Assembly: GCA_002110485.1 (NCBI GenBank)
Contig: MOWL01000093.1
Coordinates: 1-64,000, forward strand
Source of the DNA: Emergomyces orientalis
Lineage: Eukaryota > Ascomycota > Eurotiomycetes > Onygenales > Ajellomycetaceae
Length of the DNA stretch: 64,000 nucleotides
Direction: 5' to 3'
The notes beneath the pieces are model-generated. The model did not search any database. It was not told where the DNA came from and worked only from the letters and a program-made list of their open reading frames with translations. Positions 10,301 to 19,140 of this stretch are shown here, in pieces (the first letter of the stretch is position 1; every line of letters starts with the position of its first letter). The position numbers and the translations under genes were made by a program.

Positions 10301-12003
10301 TCAATGACATAGATATCTTTCTCATTCAAAACAGCAGTGAAGCTGACCATTCGATCGGGAGAGGTCATAATAATCGAGTGAGCTTCTCCATATGCCAATT
10401 GCTTGAACGTATAGCCCTTGCGGACTAATTTGCCAAAGCTCACGATATTTGCTTCTAATTCGGGGGCAAATCGCACACCTTCCAGGCACACATCCGCCCC
10501 ATCAACCGCCAGTTCAACCGTACCAACGGCCGCAGCTGGAACAATGGTCCCATCCGCCATTTTCAATTTAACATTGGAGCTCATTGAATGGCATTTAACA
10601 AGCTCCTTGCGTGGTGTTGCGTGAGCGCCAGACCCCGAGTCCAGAACCCACTCATCCGCAATATCATCATCACGGACGATTTCACGAGCATGGAACACCT
10701 TCTCAACCGTACTGTGTACAGGAGCAGAGCCGTCATCGGGGCTCTTGGAAGAATCCTCATTATTGGCCTTCTTCTTATCCTTCTTGGTGCCACCACGCCT
10801 TTTTCCATTAGAATAACCTGACGGACGCTTCTCTGGGTGCTTTTTCCAACAGCTCTCCTCATTATGGCCCACAATCCCGCAATGTGAGCATTTTGGCCTG
10901 CCTGATGCAGATGGAGCAGGGCTCTCACCCGCATCATCCATACTGCTCGCATTATTTACGGGCGCCTTTGTGTTCTTTGAAGAAGAGGAACTGCCGCCAG
11001 AGGGCAATCGAAGCAGAATATCACGGCATAGACCCACAAAATCATCCTCCAGGAGAGTATCTTCACCACTCTTTTCAATATCATCCATCCTATTTCGTAT
11101 GAGATTGGCCCATCTACTGTGAATCCCCGCAAGCAATCGATCAAAGAAGACGGAATCCGGCATATAAAAATCTAATCGCTTATATTCAGTTCGTACGGCT
11201 AAGAGACGCTCAATAAACGCACGATCCGACCCGCAAGACTCAGCCGTCATACCCAGGAACTCATTGAAAAGACGAAACCGGCGAACTACGCGGCGTTCAG
11301 CGAAGTTCTCCTCTACTATGGACCACAGCATATAGGCAGACAATTGATTCTCCTTCGGTATAGTAAAATGAGTTCTAGCCTGTGCGGAAATCGCTGACCA
11401 CATATAATTACGCAGCCAGCTATTCCGCTCCCTCCAGAGCTTCGCAACGTCCTCACTGACCCCCTCAGGCGGGGCCAGCTCCTTATTTAACAAAATATCA
11501 TCTGTTTCTGAATCCTTCGCCGCGAGAAGAACCTCATCCCTCCACATGGGATAGTTCATGGAGCCCAGCAGCAGAACTGGCTTTTCAAGAAGCTTAACTG
11601 TAAGTCGAAACTCCTTAATGGCCTTCAAATAAGCCGTCATATTGGCGCCTGCGAGCTCCCCCGCACCAGCACCAGCCTTAATCCGCGCTGTTTCATTCTC
11701 CAACCTCGCAATCTCCAACCTCGCCCGGGTCTCAGCGCTCAAGGAGTCATCATGCTCAACCTGAGCCTCCTGGGTGGGTTCATCGCGATCTGAGCCCGTA
11801 TCCGACATATCCGACATTGGATCTTCGAAATCAGCACTTGACTCCTCCGAAGGAGCTCTTGCGGGCAATTTACGGGCTGTAATGGGGGTTGGAAAGGGCT
11901 CGTTTTCAATATTCTCCGGCGTACGTTCCGCTCGCCTAGTCGGCTTATTTTCCCTCGTAAGATCAGGACTGTTGCCTGACCGTAAGTTCACCATGAGAGG
12001 CAA
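7396..12003 (-). CDS. Copia gag-pol polyprotein, 1535 aa, single open frame
   Basis: This polyprotein supplies the coat and all enzymes for retrotransposition. Gag (about residues 120-340) is followed by a CCHC zinc knuckle CSHCGIVGHNEESC near 370 and an aspartic protease motif VLDSGSGAHATP near 450. The integrase zinc region is WHLKLGHLNHMD...CKTCVQAK, about 610-650. The integrase core has LFIDLAGGG, HWDGGGEFKSDEL and PQSNGPAERANR, about 670-790. The reverse transcriptase has AIDYVSAFLNG near 1115 and catalytic HVDD near 1200. RNase H has YADSDWAGAD and STTEAEYIAASEA, about 1370-1420. Gag and pol are fused without a stop or frameshift, so the Gag:Pol ratio must be set some other way. The catalytic box has His in place of the usual Tyr before VDD. 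No inactivating lesion is seen. Confidence 0.97.
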   Translation of the reverse strand: MPLMVNLRSGNSPDLTRENKPTRRAERTPENIENEPFPTPITARKLPARAPSEESSADFEDPMSDMSDTGSDRDEPTQEAQVEHDDSLSAETRARLEIARLENETARIKAGAGAGELAGANMTAYLKAIKEFRLTVKLLEKPVLLLGSMNYPMWRDEVLLAAKDSETDDILLNKELAPPEGVSEDVAKLWRERNSWLRNYMWSAISAQARTHFTIPKENQLSAYMLWSIVEENFAERRVVRRFRLFNEFLGMTAESCGSDRAFIERLLAVRTEYKRLDFYMPDSVFFDRLLAGIHSRWANLIRNRMDDIEKSGEDTLLEDDFVGLCRDILLRLPSGGSSSSSKNTKAPVNNASSMDDAGESPAPSASGRPKCSHCGIVGHNEESCWKKHPEKRPSGYSNGKRRGGTKKDKKKANNEDSSKSPDDGSAPVHSTVEKVFHAREIVRDDDIADEWVLDSGSGAHATPRKELVKCHSMSSNVKLKMADGTIVPAAAVGTVELAVDGADVCLEGVRFAPELEANIVSFGKLVRKGYTFKQLAYGEAHSIIMTSPDRMVSFTAVLNEKDIYVIEKPPQIRDLIQFAMPNGDFRPVNAVDDSLLALPSMNIKPVELTMLQWHLKLGHLNHMDIAKMAADPRMGMRIKGSKALPFCKTCVQAKMARPAFEPMIRKVKPAARLFIDLAGGGRTLFNEDGVPTYGGADYWMSITDDATRYRWAILMATKGEATAKLRDFITMIETTAQRCVGSLHWDGGGEFKSDELKAFCKQRGIAYETTTPYTPQSNGPAERANRIIIERTRSLLFDSGQPRDLWGEAMQAAVMLINMSPTSTKLYGCKEGSPLTPFEAWMGVQPTANWLHRWGCKVYKKDLRVTNKLADRTDGKEWIFVGYQGLHQVRIWDPDARRLEIARDVVFDEALVEDVSFINAALPAPHEPNNIPDELDVLNPADGWQHCLLRRLARERPHIMKMLVNGDLEEAIEPTYLINSDVDLLNESDEHANDNGDEPVLSTLTDRPTTLAEARRSPDWHHWLEAMRKEVDMFNQKKTYVITERSPDMDVLTGKWVYDRKLNNKGETIRFRARWVVRGFLQQRGVHYTKSYAAVVSGPTTRSLFAISTARGWKSKAIDYVSAFLNGVLPQEEMIYMQLPTGIKHGRGNLVGLVRQSLYGLKQAARTWYFLATEHLTSIGFRISPYDGGFLYHPIRKVYLTLHVDDCRVTGPNEHDIDWVLDEIAKRFDTKRIDDDKPYLGMEIAGRNGDLLVTQTRYIDEILDDFGMTAINPAPTPMNAGTKLQFSPDEDKGLDDDFTATRYRQGLGSLQYLVTSTRPDIMFAVNYLSRFNSRPNKECWAALKHVLRYMKKTRTTGILYKRNIGDEGLAPMAYADSDWAGADPQYKSTTGYIIMINGAPVSWRSQRQISTAKSTTEAEYIAASEAACELIWLKDMLHDAGLLENADGYVLSNNLHIDNKGAIDLANGESLTKRSRHIEVRYHILRDLVAKKELLIRHVSSTENKADGFTKALPRPAFNAFVANLGLIGSGGSA

Positions 12004-12055
12004 GAACTAGCTGTATAAGAGAAATAGATAGCAGTAACGCAGCGTATTAAACAGA

Positions 12056-12068
12056 GGGCCTCATAACC
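12056..12068 (-). other. Primer binding site of the copia element
   Basis: Immediately inside the 5' LTR the minus strand reads GGTTATGAGGCCC. Its complement, GGGCCTCATAACC, resembles the anticodon arm of initiator tRNA-Met (GGGCTCATAACC in yeast) with one extra C. This suggests priming by a half-tRNA, as in Drosophila copia, instead of by a tRNA 3' end. Confidence 0.7.
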
Positions 12069-12170
12069 TCATAGAGTGCATCAAGCCTATCATATTGAAC
12101 TACCTAACTAGCTAAAATATATATGTGTGTGTGGGGCATGTGACCCGGGTAGCCCTAGTATCACCTAACA
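12069..12170 (-). repeat. 5' LTR of the copia element (102 bp)
   Basis: Identical to the 3' LTR at 7194-7295. It is short for an LTR. It includes an ACACACATATATATTTTAGC stretch that could hold the promoter TATA element. Confidence 0.95.
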
Positions 12171-12175
12171 TCCAT

Positions 12176-12330
12176 ATCACAGGACAATGCCCTAGCCCTA
12201 GCCCTAGCTGACTTTTTGGGAACTTTGTTAACCTATACGGAGTAACTCCGTACTCCGTACTACTGAAACATCTATCAATCTATCTATCCATATAACTACA
12301 TACTTACCTGGGTATATTGCAGCCGTAGCC
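12176..12330. promoter_or_regulatory. Right half of the divergent promoter, F-box gene leader
   Basis: This is the short interval between the copia insertion and the F-box ATG. It holds three CCCTAG units and a TACGGAGTA / ACTCCGTACTCCGTA cluster at 12236-12262. A distal promoter for the F-box gene would now lie 5 kb away across the element. Confidence 0.5.
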
Positions 12331-13347
12331 ATGGAGGAAAATACTGTGACCCATTATCCCGACGCTGTCGACTACATGCTCTCCGACCACCCTCTGCTAG
12401 CCGTGAATTGCCCACTCGACAACGGCCGCCGTCAGCAGACCACGTTCTCCCCCACCCAGTCCCTAAGCCTCCTCTCCCGCCTCCCCCGCGAACTCCTCCA
12501 CTTGATCCTCACCCAGCTCGACCTCCGTACCCTCACCGATTTTCGCGTGATAAACCAATCCGCCATGGCCCTTGTAGACTCCCTCCCCGCCTATGCTGCC
12601 ATTGCCACCCACGCCCTCACCGCCCTCCGCGCCATCCTCGCCCTTGAAACCGGCCGCTTCATCACCTGCCAATCCCTCTACGATGCCCTGCGCAGCCAAA
12701 CCTGCAGCACCTGCCAGCGCTTCGCCGGTTATCTTTACCTCCTCACCTGCCGCCGTACTTGCTACTTCTGCCTCATCACTAAGCTAACCTACTACCCACT
12801 CACTGCCGACTATGTTTACAGCAAATTCGCGCTCTCCGAAAAACAGGTCGAATCCTTACCGTCCATGAAAACTTTGCCAGGCGAGTATACTACAGGGAGG
12901 TTCTATATCCCCGACCGCATGGTGCTATATGACCCCGACGCCGTGGAGCGTGCGTCCATCGCGCTGCACGGCTCCGCAGAGGCACTGCAGAAATTCAAGG
13001 ATGCAGCGGTGTCTTCGCAGTATCAGGACCTTATGCGCCAGACGTTGGGAATCGACGTAGCACTCACTTCGATAAGAATGATTACATGTAGTCCAAACTT
13101 GGATCAGAATGCGATGCATGCAAAGAGATTTATGGGGGTTGTTAGGGTGCCTGTGCTTGTTGATGTGAGCGAGGGGATCGTGGAGTGGGGGGTACATTGT
13201 GTGGCGTGTAAGGACTGGAAGATGGAGGAGAGGAGGCATTGGAGGCAGTTGTTTACGAAAGAAGGGTTTGAGGAACATGTTAGGGAGTTTGGGGAGATTG
13301 AAGAGGGGAGGCATGTGGGCCTCGGGATATGGGGAGGGAAGAGGTGA
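12331..13347 (+). CDS. F-box domain protein, 338 aa
   Basis: F-box proteins recruit substrates to SCF ubiquitin ligases through Skp1. A single-exon frame carries an F-box at about residues 47-90 (LLSRLPRELLHLILTQLDL, then a DFRVINQSAM helix). A cysteine cluster follows (CSTCQRFAG...CRRTCYFC, about 128-153), which is common in the large family of short fungal F-box proteins and may bind zinc. A second CxxC lies near residue 290 (VHCVACKDW). No WD40 or LRR repeats are present, so the substrate cannot be guessed. Codon use is strongly C-ending in the first half and less so in the second. The ATG at 12331 lies about 155 bp from the copia element. Confidence 0.85.
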   Translation: MEENTVTHYPDAVDYMLSDHPLLAVNCPLDNGRRQQTTFSPTQSLSLLSRLPRELLHLILTQLDLRTLTDFRVINQSAMALVDSLPAYAAIATHALTALRAILALETGRFITCQSLYDALRSQTCSTCQRFAGYLYLLTCRRTCYFCLITKLTYYPLTADYVYSKFALSEKQVESLPSMKTLPGEYTTGRFYIPDRMVLYDPDAVERASIALHGSAEALQKFKDAAVSSQYQDLMRQTLGIDVALTSIRMITCSPNLDQNAMHAKRFMGVVRVPVLVDVSEGIVEWGVHCVACKDWKMEERRHWRQLFTKEGFEEHVREFGEIEEGRHVGLGIWGGKR

Positions 13348-13626
13348 AGGGGGGGCTCTTCTTCAATGGTGCTTTTTTTATCTTCTTAAGCGGGGAACTT
13401 GGAAAGGAGATTGAATTTCTTTGAATTTCTTTCTTTCGTTTGCTAAAGGAGGCGTTTTCCTTATTGATATATCGCAACCCCACTGGCGGCTTGCTTCGAG
13501 CACCATGACTTTCCCCAGCGAGCACTCATGCGTATGTCGTTTAATAAACGTTACCCCACGACCAGCCAACCCAACTCCCTACAACCACTCCATTCAAACA
13601 GCATAACTCCCCCAGCATCTCATTTT

Positions 13627-14503
13627 CTATACCTTCATCGCGTTCTTCGCCTGCTCCCAATATTTCTTTTTCTGCGGGGTGACAGTCGTCCCCACACACC
13701 CAATCAAATATTCCTCCCACCCTTCCTGGGAACCGGACTCAAGCCCCTTCCGCACTTCAGGCGCGCACTGAGTGGCTAAAAACCAAGCTGCGGATCCAAA
13801 GTCTTGGTCCTCATTCTTGAGAAAAAGGTCAAGGACCGCGACAACGTCGCCTTTGTCCTTGGCTAGGTCGTCCTTAAATTCATCCAGGGATTCGGCATAT
13901 CTGCCATTGTTTTGTGCCATTTGCATGTTTCGTGCTTGTTTCTGACAGTTAGTTAACCCTTCTTCCTCCCTCTCTCTCTCTCTCTCGATCTCAATCCTCT
14001 ACATATTTGCTTTTTTGTAGCAAGGGCTGAAAAAATAAAAAAAAATAAAAAAAATCCGCCTCTCCCCCCTACATTTGCGCTAGAATAATGAAAATTGAAA
14101 ATGGGGAAAATATGAACATACTCCCCTGCCCCGGCGTCCCTGGGTAATGATTCGTCCTATATGCAAACTCCCCCGTTTCAAACGCCCTCAAGCTCAGCAA
14201 CACCGCCTTCTCTGCTGGCGATTCTATAATGTACTTCCGGAATGGATTCAGAATTGGATCCGCCGCTTGCGCTGCGCGACGACATTCGCCCGTGGCGTCT
14301 ATGCTGTCAACGCAAGGATCCTGGGCGGACCTTGGTGCGATGGCCTTTGTTGCCTCGATCATTTCACTTTTCTTGCCGCTGTTATTGATTTTGTGAATGC
14401 CGGTTTGTTGGTCGGCTACTGGGTCGAAGGTGCAGTCGGCGTAAGCGGTTATGAGGTAGAGGGAGAGGAGGAGGAGGGTGGTTGAGGGTAGCGTTGGATG
14501 CAT
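13627..14503 (-). CDS. Small secreted protein, about 229 aa, two exons
   Basis: No function is known. Exon 1 (14503-14122) begins with a clear signal peptide (MHPTLPSTTLLLLSLYLITAYA) and mature sequence starting DCTFDP, and ends ...YPGTPGQG at a GTATGT donor. Exon 2 (13934-13627) encodes RNMQMAQNNGRYAESLDEF, then AAWFLATQCAPEVRKGL, then GCVGTTVTPQKKKYW. The join has matching phase if the acceptor is AACAAG ending at 13935. That AG lies just beyond a TCAG which is only a few bases after the branch point TTAACTAAC and would be out of phase. The resulting PGQGTRNMQ junction fits a fungal secreted family I recall only loosely. Five cysteines are visible in the mature protein. The alternative is two separate small genes, but the donor, branch point and frame logic favour one. 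Confidence 0.75.
13971..13986. repeat. CT dinucleotide run
   Basis: Eight CT units lie within the intron of the secreted-protein gene. Confidence 0.8.
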
Positions 14504-15790
14504 GATTTCTAGCCTATGGTTTTTTTTTTCTCTTTTTCTTTTCCTTCTGGCAAGCTGGTTGGTATATATAATTATTGTAAGTAAATTATTGGATCTCATG
14601 AAAAGCAGGGTGTAGATATTTATGGAACATAGAGCAACTCTGAGCCTTTTATTATGGAACTTGAGGAAGGCGGAAGGGGGTTGTAATTTTGCATAAAGGT
14701 TTTAAGTAGAGTCCGTGGATTGCGGGTTATTTTGCCGTAGTTCTTTACGGTGCATTTGTTCCGACAAAGCGTTGATAAAATTGTCATGATTTGTTGAATT
14801 TCTAACGAGACAGAAATTTTTACGATGTGCTCCTTGAATTGCTTTTGTTTCAAAACAGCTGATACTGATTGTGGGTGATTGGTGTGCATTATTGGTCCAG
14901 GGAGTGTCCAATACCCTTGCGTTCACACAAGGGGTATACAAGGGCTCGCCAATACTTATTTTCGAGTTTTGCCGCTGGGTATACCTTCAATATATAGGGC
15001 TGCATGATTTCTTTGGCCATTTCGTTCAATGTTCCCCCGTGTCTTGGAAATATTTTCTTTTTCACATTGATTCGAATAGCTGCAGTAGCTCCATGTGGAA
15101 AATTCCACGTCTTTTCCTTTTGTTTCATGTTTAAAGAATGTAATCGTTTAAAATTTTGCCAGTGAATATTCAAAGGCTTGGTAGGTATGAGTAAGATGGG
15201 GTGAGGTCGCTGAAAGAAATCAGAGCCGTTGTTTCAAAATCTCATGCTGGATGAATTAACAACTGTATTAACCAGCAAATAAATATTAAAAAACTAATAA
15301 CTGATGAACAACTTTTAAGGATCCCTAAGCAGAGCGGTGGAATCTTTCCAAGATAAAATAAGGGCATGAAATGTGTGTATATTAGTCAGTCATAATAATA
15401 CTTCAAGAATACCTTGTCATACTGTAAGGTAGCCTCTGCTCTTTCGTACTCCATTTTTTCCCTTCTTTTTCTTAAATTGATGAGATGAGATCATTTATCT
15501 ACGGATAGGTCAGAGTTTTTCAGTTTCCTCTTCGAACTTCTTCCACCGACTTTTCCTACTCAATAGCACTCTTGTTGATGTCTGCATTTCTTGGAGTACC
15601 CTTTCAGAGCAAGAAATGATCAATATTCATAGCAGCTGAGAAGTCAAAACCATTGTCATCTGTTTGCTGGCAAAATCCTTGACTGAGGTATTCCACCTTA
15701 TAACATACTTATATCTCCAGGTTCCAAGGTCTGCTTATTATTAGTTGAGAAAGTTGCTGCGTCGTAGGATGATCAACTAGTTAAATTAAA
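14504..15790. other. AT-rich gene-poor stretch
   Basis: It begins with the leader of the secreted-protein gene (T-rich on the plus strand at 14520-14545). Open frames of 80-95 codons between 14,620 and 15,173 have no domain or splice logic. Nothing else is recognisable. Confidence 0.5.
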
Positions 15791-16416
15791 CTAGCGCATC
15801 AATGATGCTAAAATATCCTCGCTGTCAGGCAAGATATTCCGATTTCGGACAAAAAGTTCTTCGGGAACAACGACAATAATGCTCTCGCTGGTGGGAAAAC
15901 GCTGCCGTATGGCTCTGTTGTTCTGCCAGCCAAAGGTTCCCATGTCGATGCTAGAGCTCAGCTCAAAAAGAATGTCGTCTTTGTTATTTTCGTCATCGCA
16001 TAGTTTCATCTGCTCTCCTACTTTTTCAGCGAGCCTGGCCACCCAGCAAGCCTGGATTGCCTCTATGGTTGGGAAAGGAATGACGATGCGCCGTCTATCG
16101 ATCGCAGTCGCTGTTGCTGCTCCTGGAAAGAATTGACGTACGTATTTCCCTAAGCTCGCTCAAAAGCAAAATCTGTCCGCAGTTCAGGTTGCCCATGGAA
16201 ATATATATCGCTTCAGAGTGAGAGGAGCCGGGATTGAAATGGAGGTAGAATTTGAATTTCGTTCCCTGCGGCTTCTGTGCCGTCATACCAACTTGAGGAG
16301 TACATTTTGTCGCAGGAAAAGACGATCTTGTTGTCTTTTAATGAGGGATGATTGCTTCTGATGAGCGGCTCGATTTCTCATACGACTGAAGAAGCCTCCC
16401 GCGCAAGTTCAGACAT
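15791..16416 (-). pseudogene. Broken gene of unknown family (in-frame stop and two frameshifts)
   Basis: Reading the minus strand from ATG at 16416 gives MSELAREASSVV, then TGA at 16380-16378. The same frame continues EIEPLIRSNHPSLKDNKIVF and SCDKMYSSSWYDGTEAAG. A frame change near 16270-16290 leads to TKFKFYLHFNPGSSHSEAIY and GNLNCGQILLLSELREI. A second change near 16140 leads to KYVRQFFPGAATATAIDRRR, then IVIPFPTIEAIQACWVARL, and on to a stop at 15791. Each frame ends in noise exactly where the next picks up protein-like sequence, which argues for one decayed gene of about 210 codons, not chance frames. I do not recognise the family. The TGA could be a C-to-T change from CGA. Confidence 0.6.
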
Positions 16417-17524
16417 CCATGGGGTAACTTATCGATATCAGGTGATATAACTATAATTTTAGTCAATAATTAGATATTTGTCCCTTTCAACAGTCGGAAC
16501 TACCGAGAAACCTGCACGGGACGGGCCGAACGATGGGAAGAAGTAGCCCTTGATCTTCATTTTCTGTATAGTCACTGTTAGATGGGCTCATTTTGTGATA
16601 TAACCGAAGAATATATATGAGGATTTTGCGACATGAGAATTGATTTAAAATCAACAGCGACGAAAATTTGAAAAGGACACTTTTGGCATGAAGGGAGACG
16701 GAAAGAGAATGAGACGTTGTAAAACTGCAAGGGAGTTTGACGTTTAGTTACTGCAAGAATATTAACATCGCTAACTATTGGGCTTCAGGCCTATTATATA
16801 GGGATTTCCTGGTTCTATAATATATTGAGAGGTGAGGTAAGCTTCGCTCAAGGTTAAAAACGATAAATCGCGGTGCCTGCCTATGACGTCATTCTAAGGT
16901 GTGGAGCAGGTAGCTCCCGTTTGCCGAGTGCCGACAGCCTAAAGTATTAGCAGGAGGAGGTTTGCCGAGAGGTAGAAACATACCACGTTACGGAGTACTC
17001 TTAGCAGTATTATTATTAGTATTACTATTATTGTTAAGTATCTAGACATTCTCTTCGACTTAAAAAAACACATACGCGCACGCTATCATTCGTTCTCTGT
17101 TGACATTATGCCGAAAAACTATTGTTGGTTCAGAATACTTATGTCGCCAATCGGCAAGGAGAGATTGATTCGAAGTTAGCCAAGGAGCATCCCATTACTA
17201 TCACGGTAAACAGAGCAATATAAAGATCAACAAAGTATCAAGGCTGCTTTGGTGCCGTTGTGATGTTTTCAACTCTCCTCCGCCCTGTGACAAGTTCGTA
17301 TTTCGTATTTTTACTGCTGCCTGGAAAAATTTAGCGCGGCGGGGGATTCCTGTCGCTAAGTTATTGATGAAAACGCAGAAAAATGGTCAGCCATATGGGA
17401 CTCAAAAAGAAGTATTCATCCTTGGGAAATTCAGGAAAGTGAAGTTGCAATACAATCTGGCAGTTTGTCCTCTTGAATTATTGTCTGTATCAAAATCGAG
17501 TGAGCCAGAAAAGACCCGCCAGTT
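16417..17524. other. Intergenic region upstream of the hydrolase gene
   Basis: No gene is seen. It contains a TACGGAGTAC motif at 16989-16998 followed by an ATT/ATTATT-rich stretch. The hydrolase promoter presumably occupies the right end. Confidence 0.5.
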
Positions 17525-18802
17525 ATGTCCTCACTGAATGCGGAATGGCTGGAGTTTGAGCATGGCCAACAGTCGACCCCGGCCTTAGGGCCTCCAGTTG
17601 ACCTGGGGGCTAAAAGACGGGAACAGCATCGTCAGGCATTGCAGAGAAATGCGACCTATCTGTGCCAATATGAGCCTAGTTTGGGTGAGGCGGCTGTTGT
17701 CAGTGATTCCACTGTAGCAGCTAGAGATGGGGTAAATATTCCAATCAGGATATACGACAGCGGGAGACCAGCGAATCATCCAGTAGTGGTATTTTACCAT
17801 GGTGGTGCTCTGGTAGGCTGGGATTTGGATACTGAAGACTGTGTGCTCATCCTTGTGCGGAATTATTTGATTTCTTCCTGTTTCAATGAGGCTGCTAACC
17901 ATGGACATGTCCGTGTTTACTGCATATTTAGTGTCGTGTAGACGCATGGCAATCCACAGTGCCACAGTGGTCATCAGCGTTGCATACCGGCTTGCCCCCG
18001 AAAATCCATATCCGTTGCCAATTAACGATGCGTGGGATAGTTTTTTGAGCATCGCAAACAATATCTCGACTATCGTACCCAGATACACAGAGTCTACCAC
18101 CCCTTTCGTTATTGCTGGAACATCATCCGGAGGGCAATTAGCTGCCATAGTGTCTCAATTGGCCACGGCATATCTGAAAACGCAGGACACTCGAACTTGG
18201 GCTGTATCTGGGGTCATTCTCCGAAATCCTGTCACCGTTTACGGCGCGGATAAACAGTATATACCGCCCCAATTTAGAGAAATACATCAATCATGGGTCC
18301 CCGATTTGGACTATCCTGGTCGTTTGTGCAGGGAGGAGATGAAGAACAGCCACGGTAGGGGAAGCATAAATTACAACCCTAGCATAACTCTGCCTATATA
18401 TGTATCAATTCTAATTACTGTTATATCCGCACCCGAAGATCTCTACAGCGTTCCTGATTCTGACAAAATGAGCTCCCATGCCTATCCGCTGTGGGGAACT
18501 TTTACCGGTCTACCACGGACATTTGTCCAAATTTGCGGTGTTGATATTTTGAGAGACGATGCGGTCTGTTACGTTAAGGGATTAACTGATGTGGGAATTG
18601 ATGTCCAAACCAAGCTTTACGAAGTACGCATAGAGCCCACCCCTACTTTGATAATCTGATGTGCTGAATGAATTTCAAGGACCTACCGCATGTTTTCTGG
18701 CTGTATGCACCACACTTAGAAGTTTCGCAGAAGATAGAGCAGGATTGTGTTGATGGCCTTAATTGGGTTATAAGCAAATGGCAATCAGAAACTTTGAACT
18801 GA
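17525..18802 (+). CDS. Alpha/beta hydrolase fold-3 (HSL-type) esterase, about 348 aa
   Basis: This enzyme type hydrolyses short-chain esters, including secondary-metabolite esters; the substrate here is unknown. Four exons fit: 17525-17840, 17932-18354, 18439-18623 and 18680-18802. Donors are GTGTGC, GTAGGG and GTACGC; a CTAAC branch point lies in intron 1. Oxyanion-hole motif YHGG(A)L is near residue 94. The family motif VAYRLAPENPYPLP follows, then the nucleophile in GTSSGG (about Ser170). The acid is probably in VQICGVDILRDDA and the base in DLPHVFW (about His312), so the triad is complete. The intron at 18355-18438 is 84 nt and open in frame; splicing it gives the better join KNSHDLYSVPDSD. 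No signal peptide is present, so it is probably cytosolic. It lies beside a broken FAD oxidase and an NmrA-like reductase. Confidence 0.85.
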
Positions 18803-19140
18803 AGGGAGCTGCTTGGAGAATCACTAGATGTTTCTGAGCGTTCGAGCTGTGGACGAAGCGAACCTACATTTATACCTTAACTGGCTGGTTTTGTGCTCTG
18901 GCAGATCAGCTGAAATGTAAAAGCCGCCAATACTGCAACAGATTGATATAATTGCAGATTATTTGATTTTTCCTGTCGTGGAACAGTGAATAATTTCCCC
19001 TGCGAGGCACTATACACACACGCCCTACATACATAATGGTTGGAGCTTCATGGTGGTATGATCTTTGGGTCCAAATCAACGACATTTCGAAGCAGGCATA
19101 AGCAAAACCATGAATCCCGCAAGCAAGCTTGGATTAAACC

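Larger units (their letters stand above)
7189..12175 (-). mobile_element. Complete Ty1/copia LTR retrotransposon with 5-bp target-site duplication
   Basis: The element lies on the minus strand and spans 7194-12170, flanked by direct copies of TCCAT (7189-7193 and 12171-12175). Two 102-bp LTRs, identical by eye, bound a single uninterrupted gag-pol frame. The primer binding site abuts the 5' LTR and a run of seven G precedes the 3' LTR. Domain order gag, protease, integrase, reverse transcriptase, RNase H is that of copia. LTR identity plus an intact frame imply a recent insertion of an element that may still be mobile. Confidence 0.96.

Noticed and set aside
12190..12210. CCCTAG repeats resembling telomere sequence
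   Set aside because: Only three units of CCCTAG, not CCCTAA, in the middle of ordinary genes; no sign of a chromosome end.
14620..15173. Overlapping 80-95-codon frames
   Set aside because: Low-complexity, mutually overlapping frames with no family resemblance; treated as chance.
16120..16145. GTACGT...TTCCAG pair that could look like an intron joining the frames of the 15.8-kb pseudogene
   Set aside because: The interval is only about 19 nt, too short to splice; a frameshift is the simpler reading.
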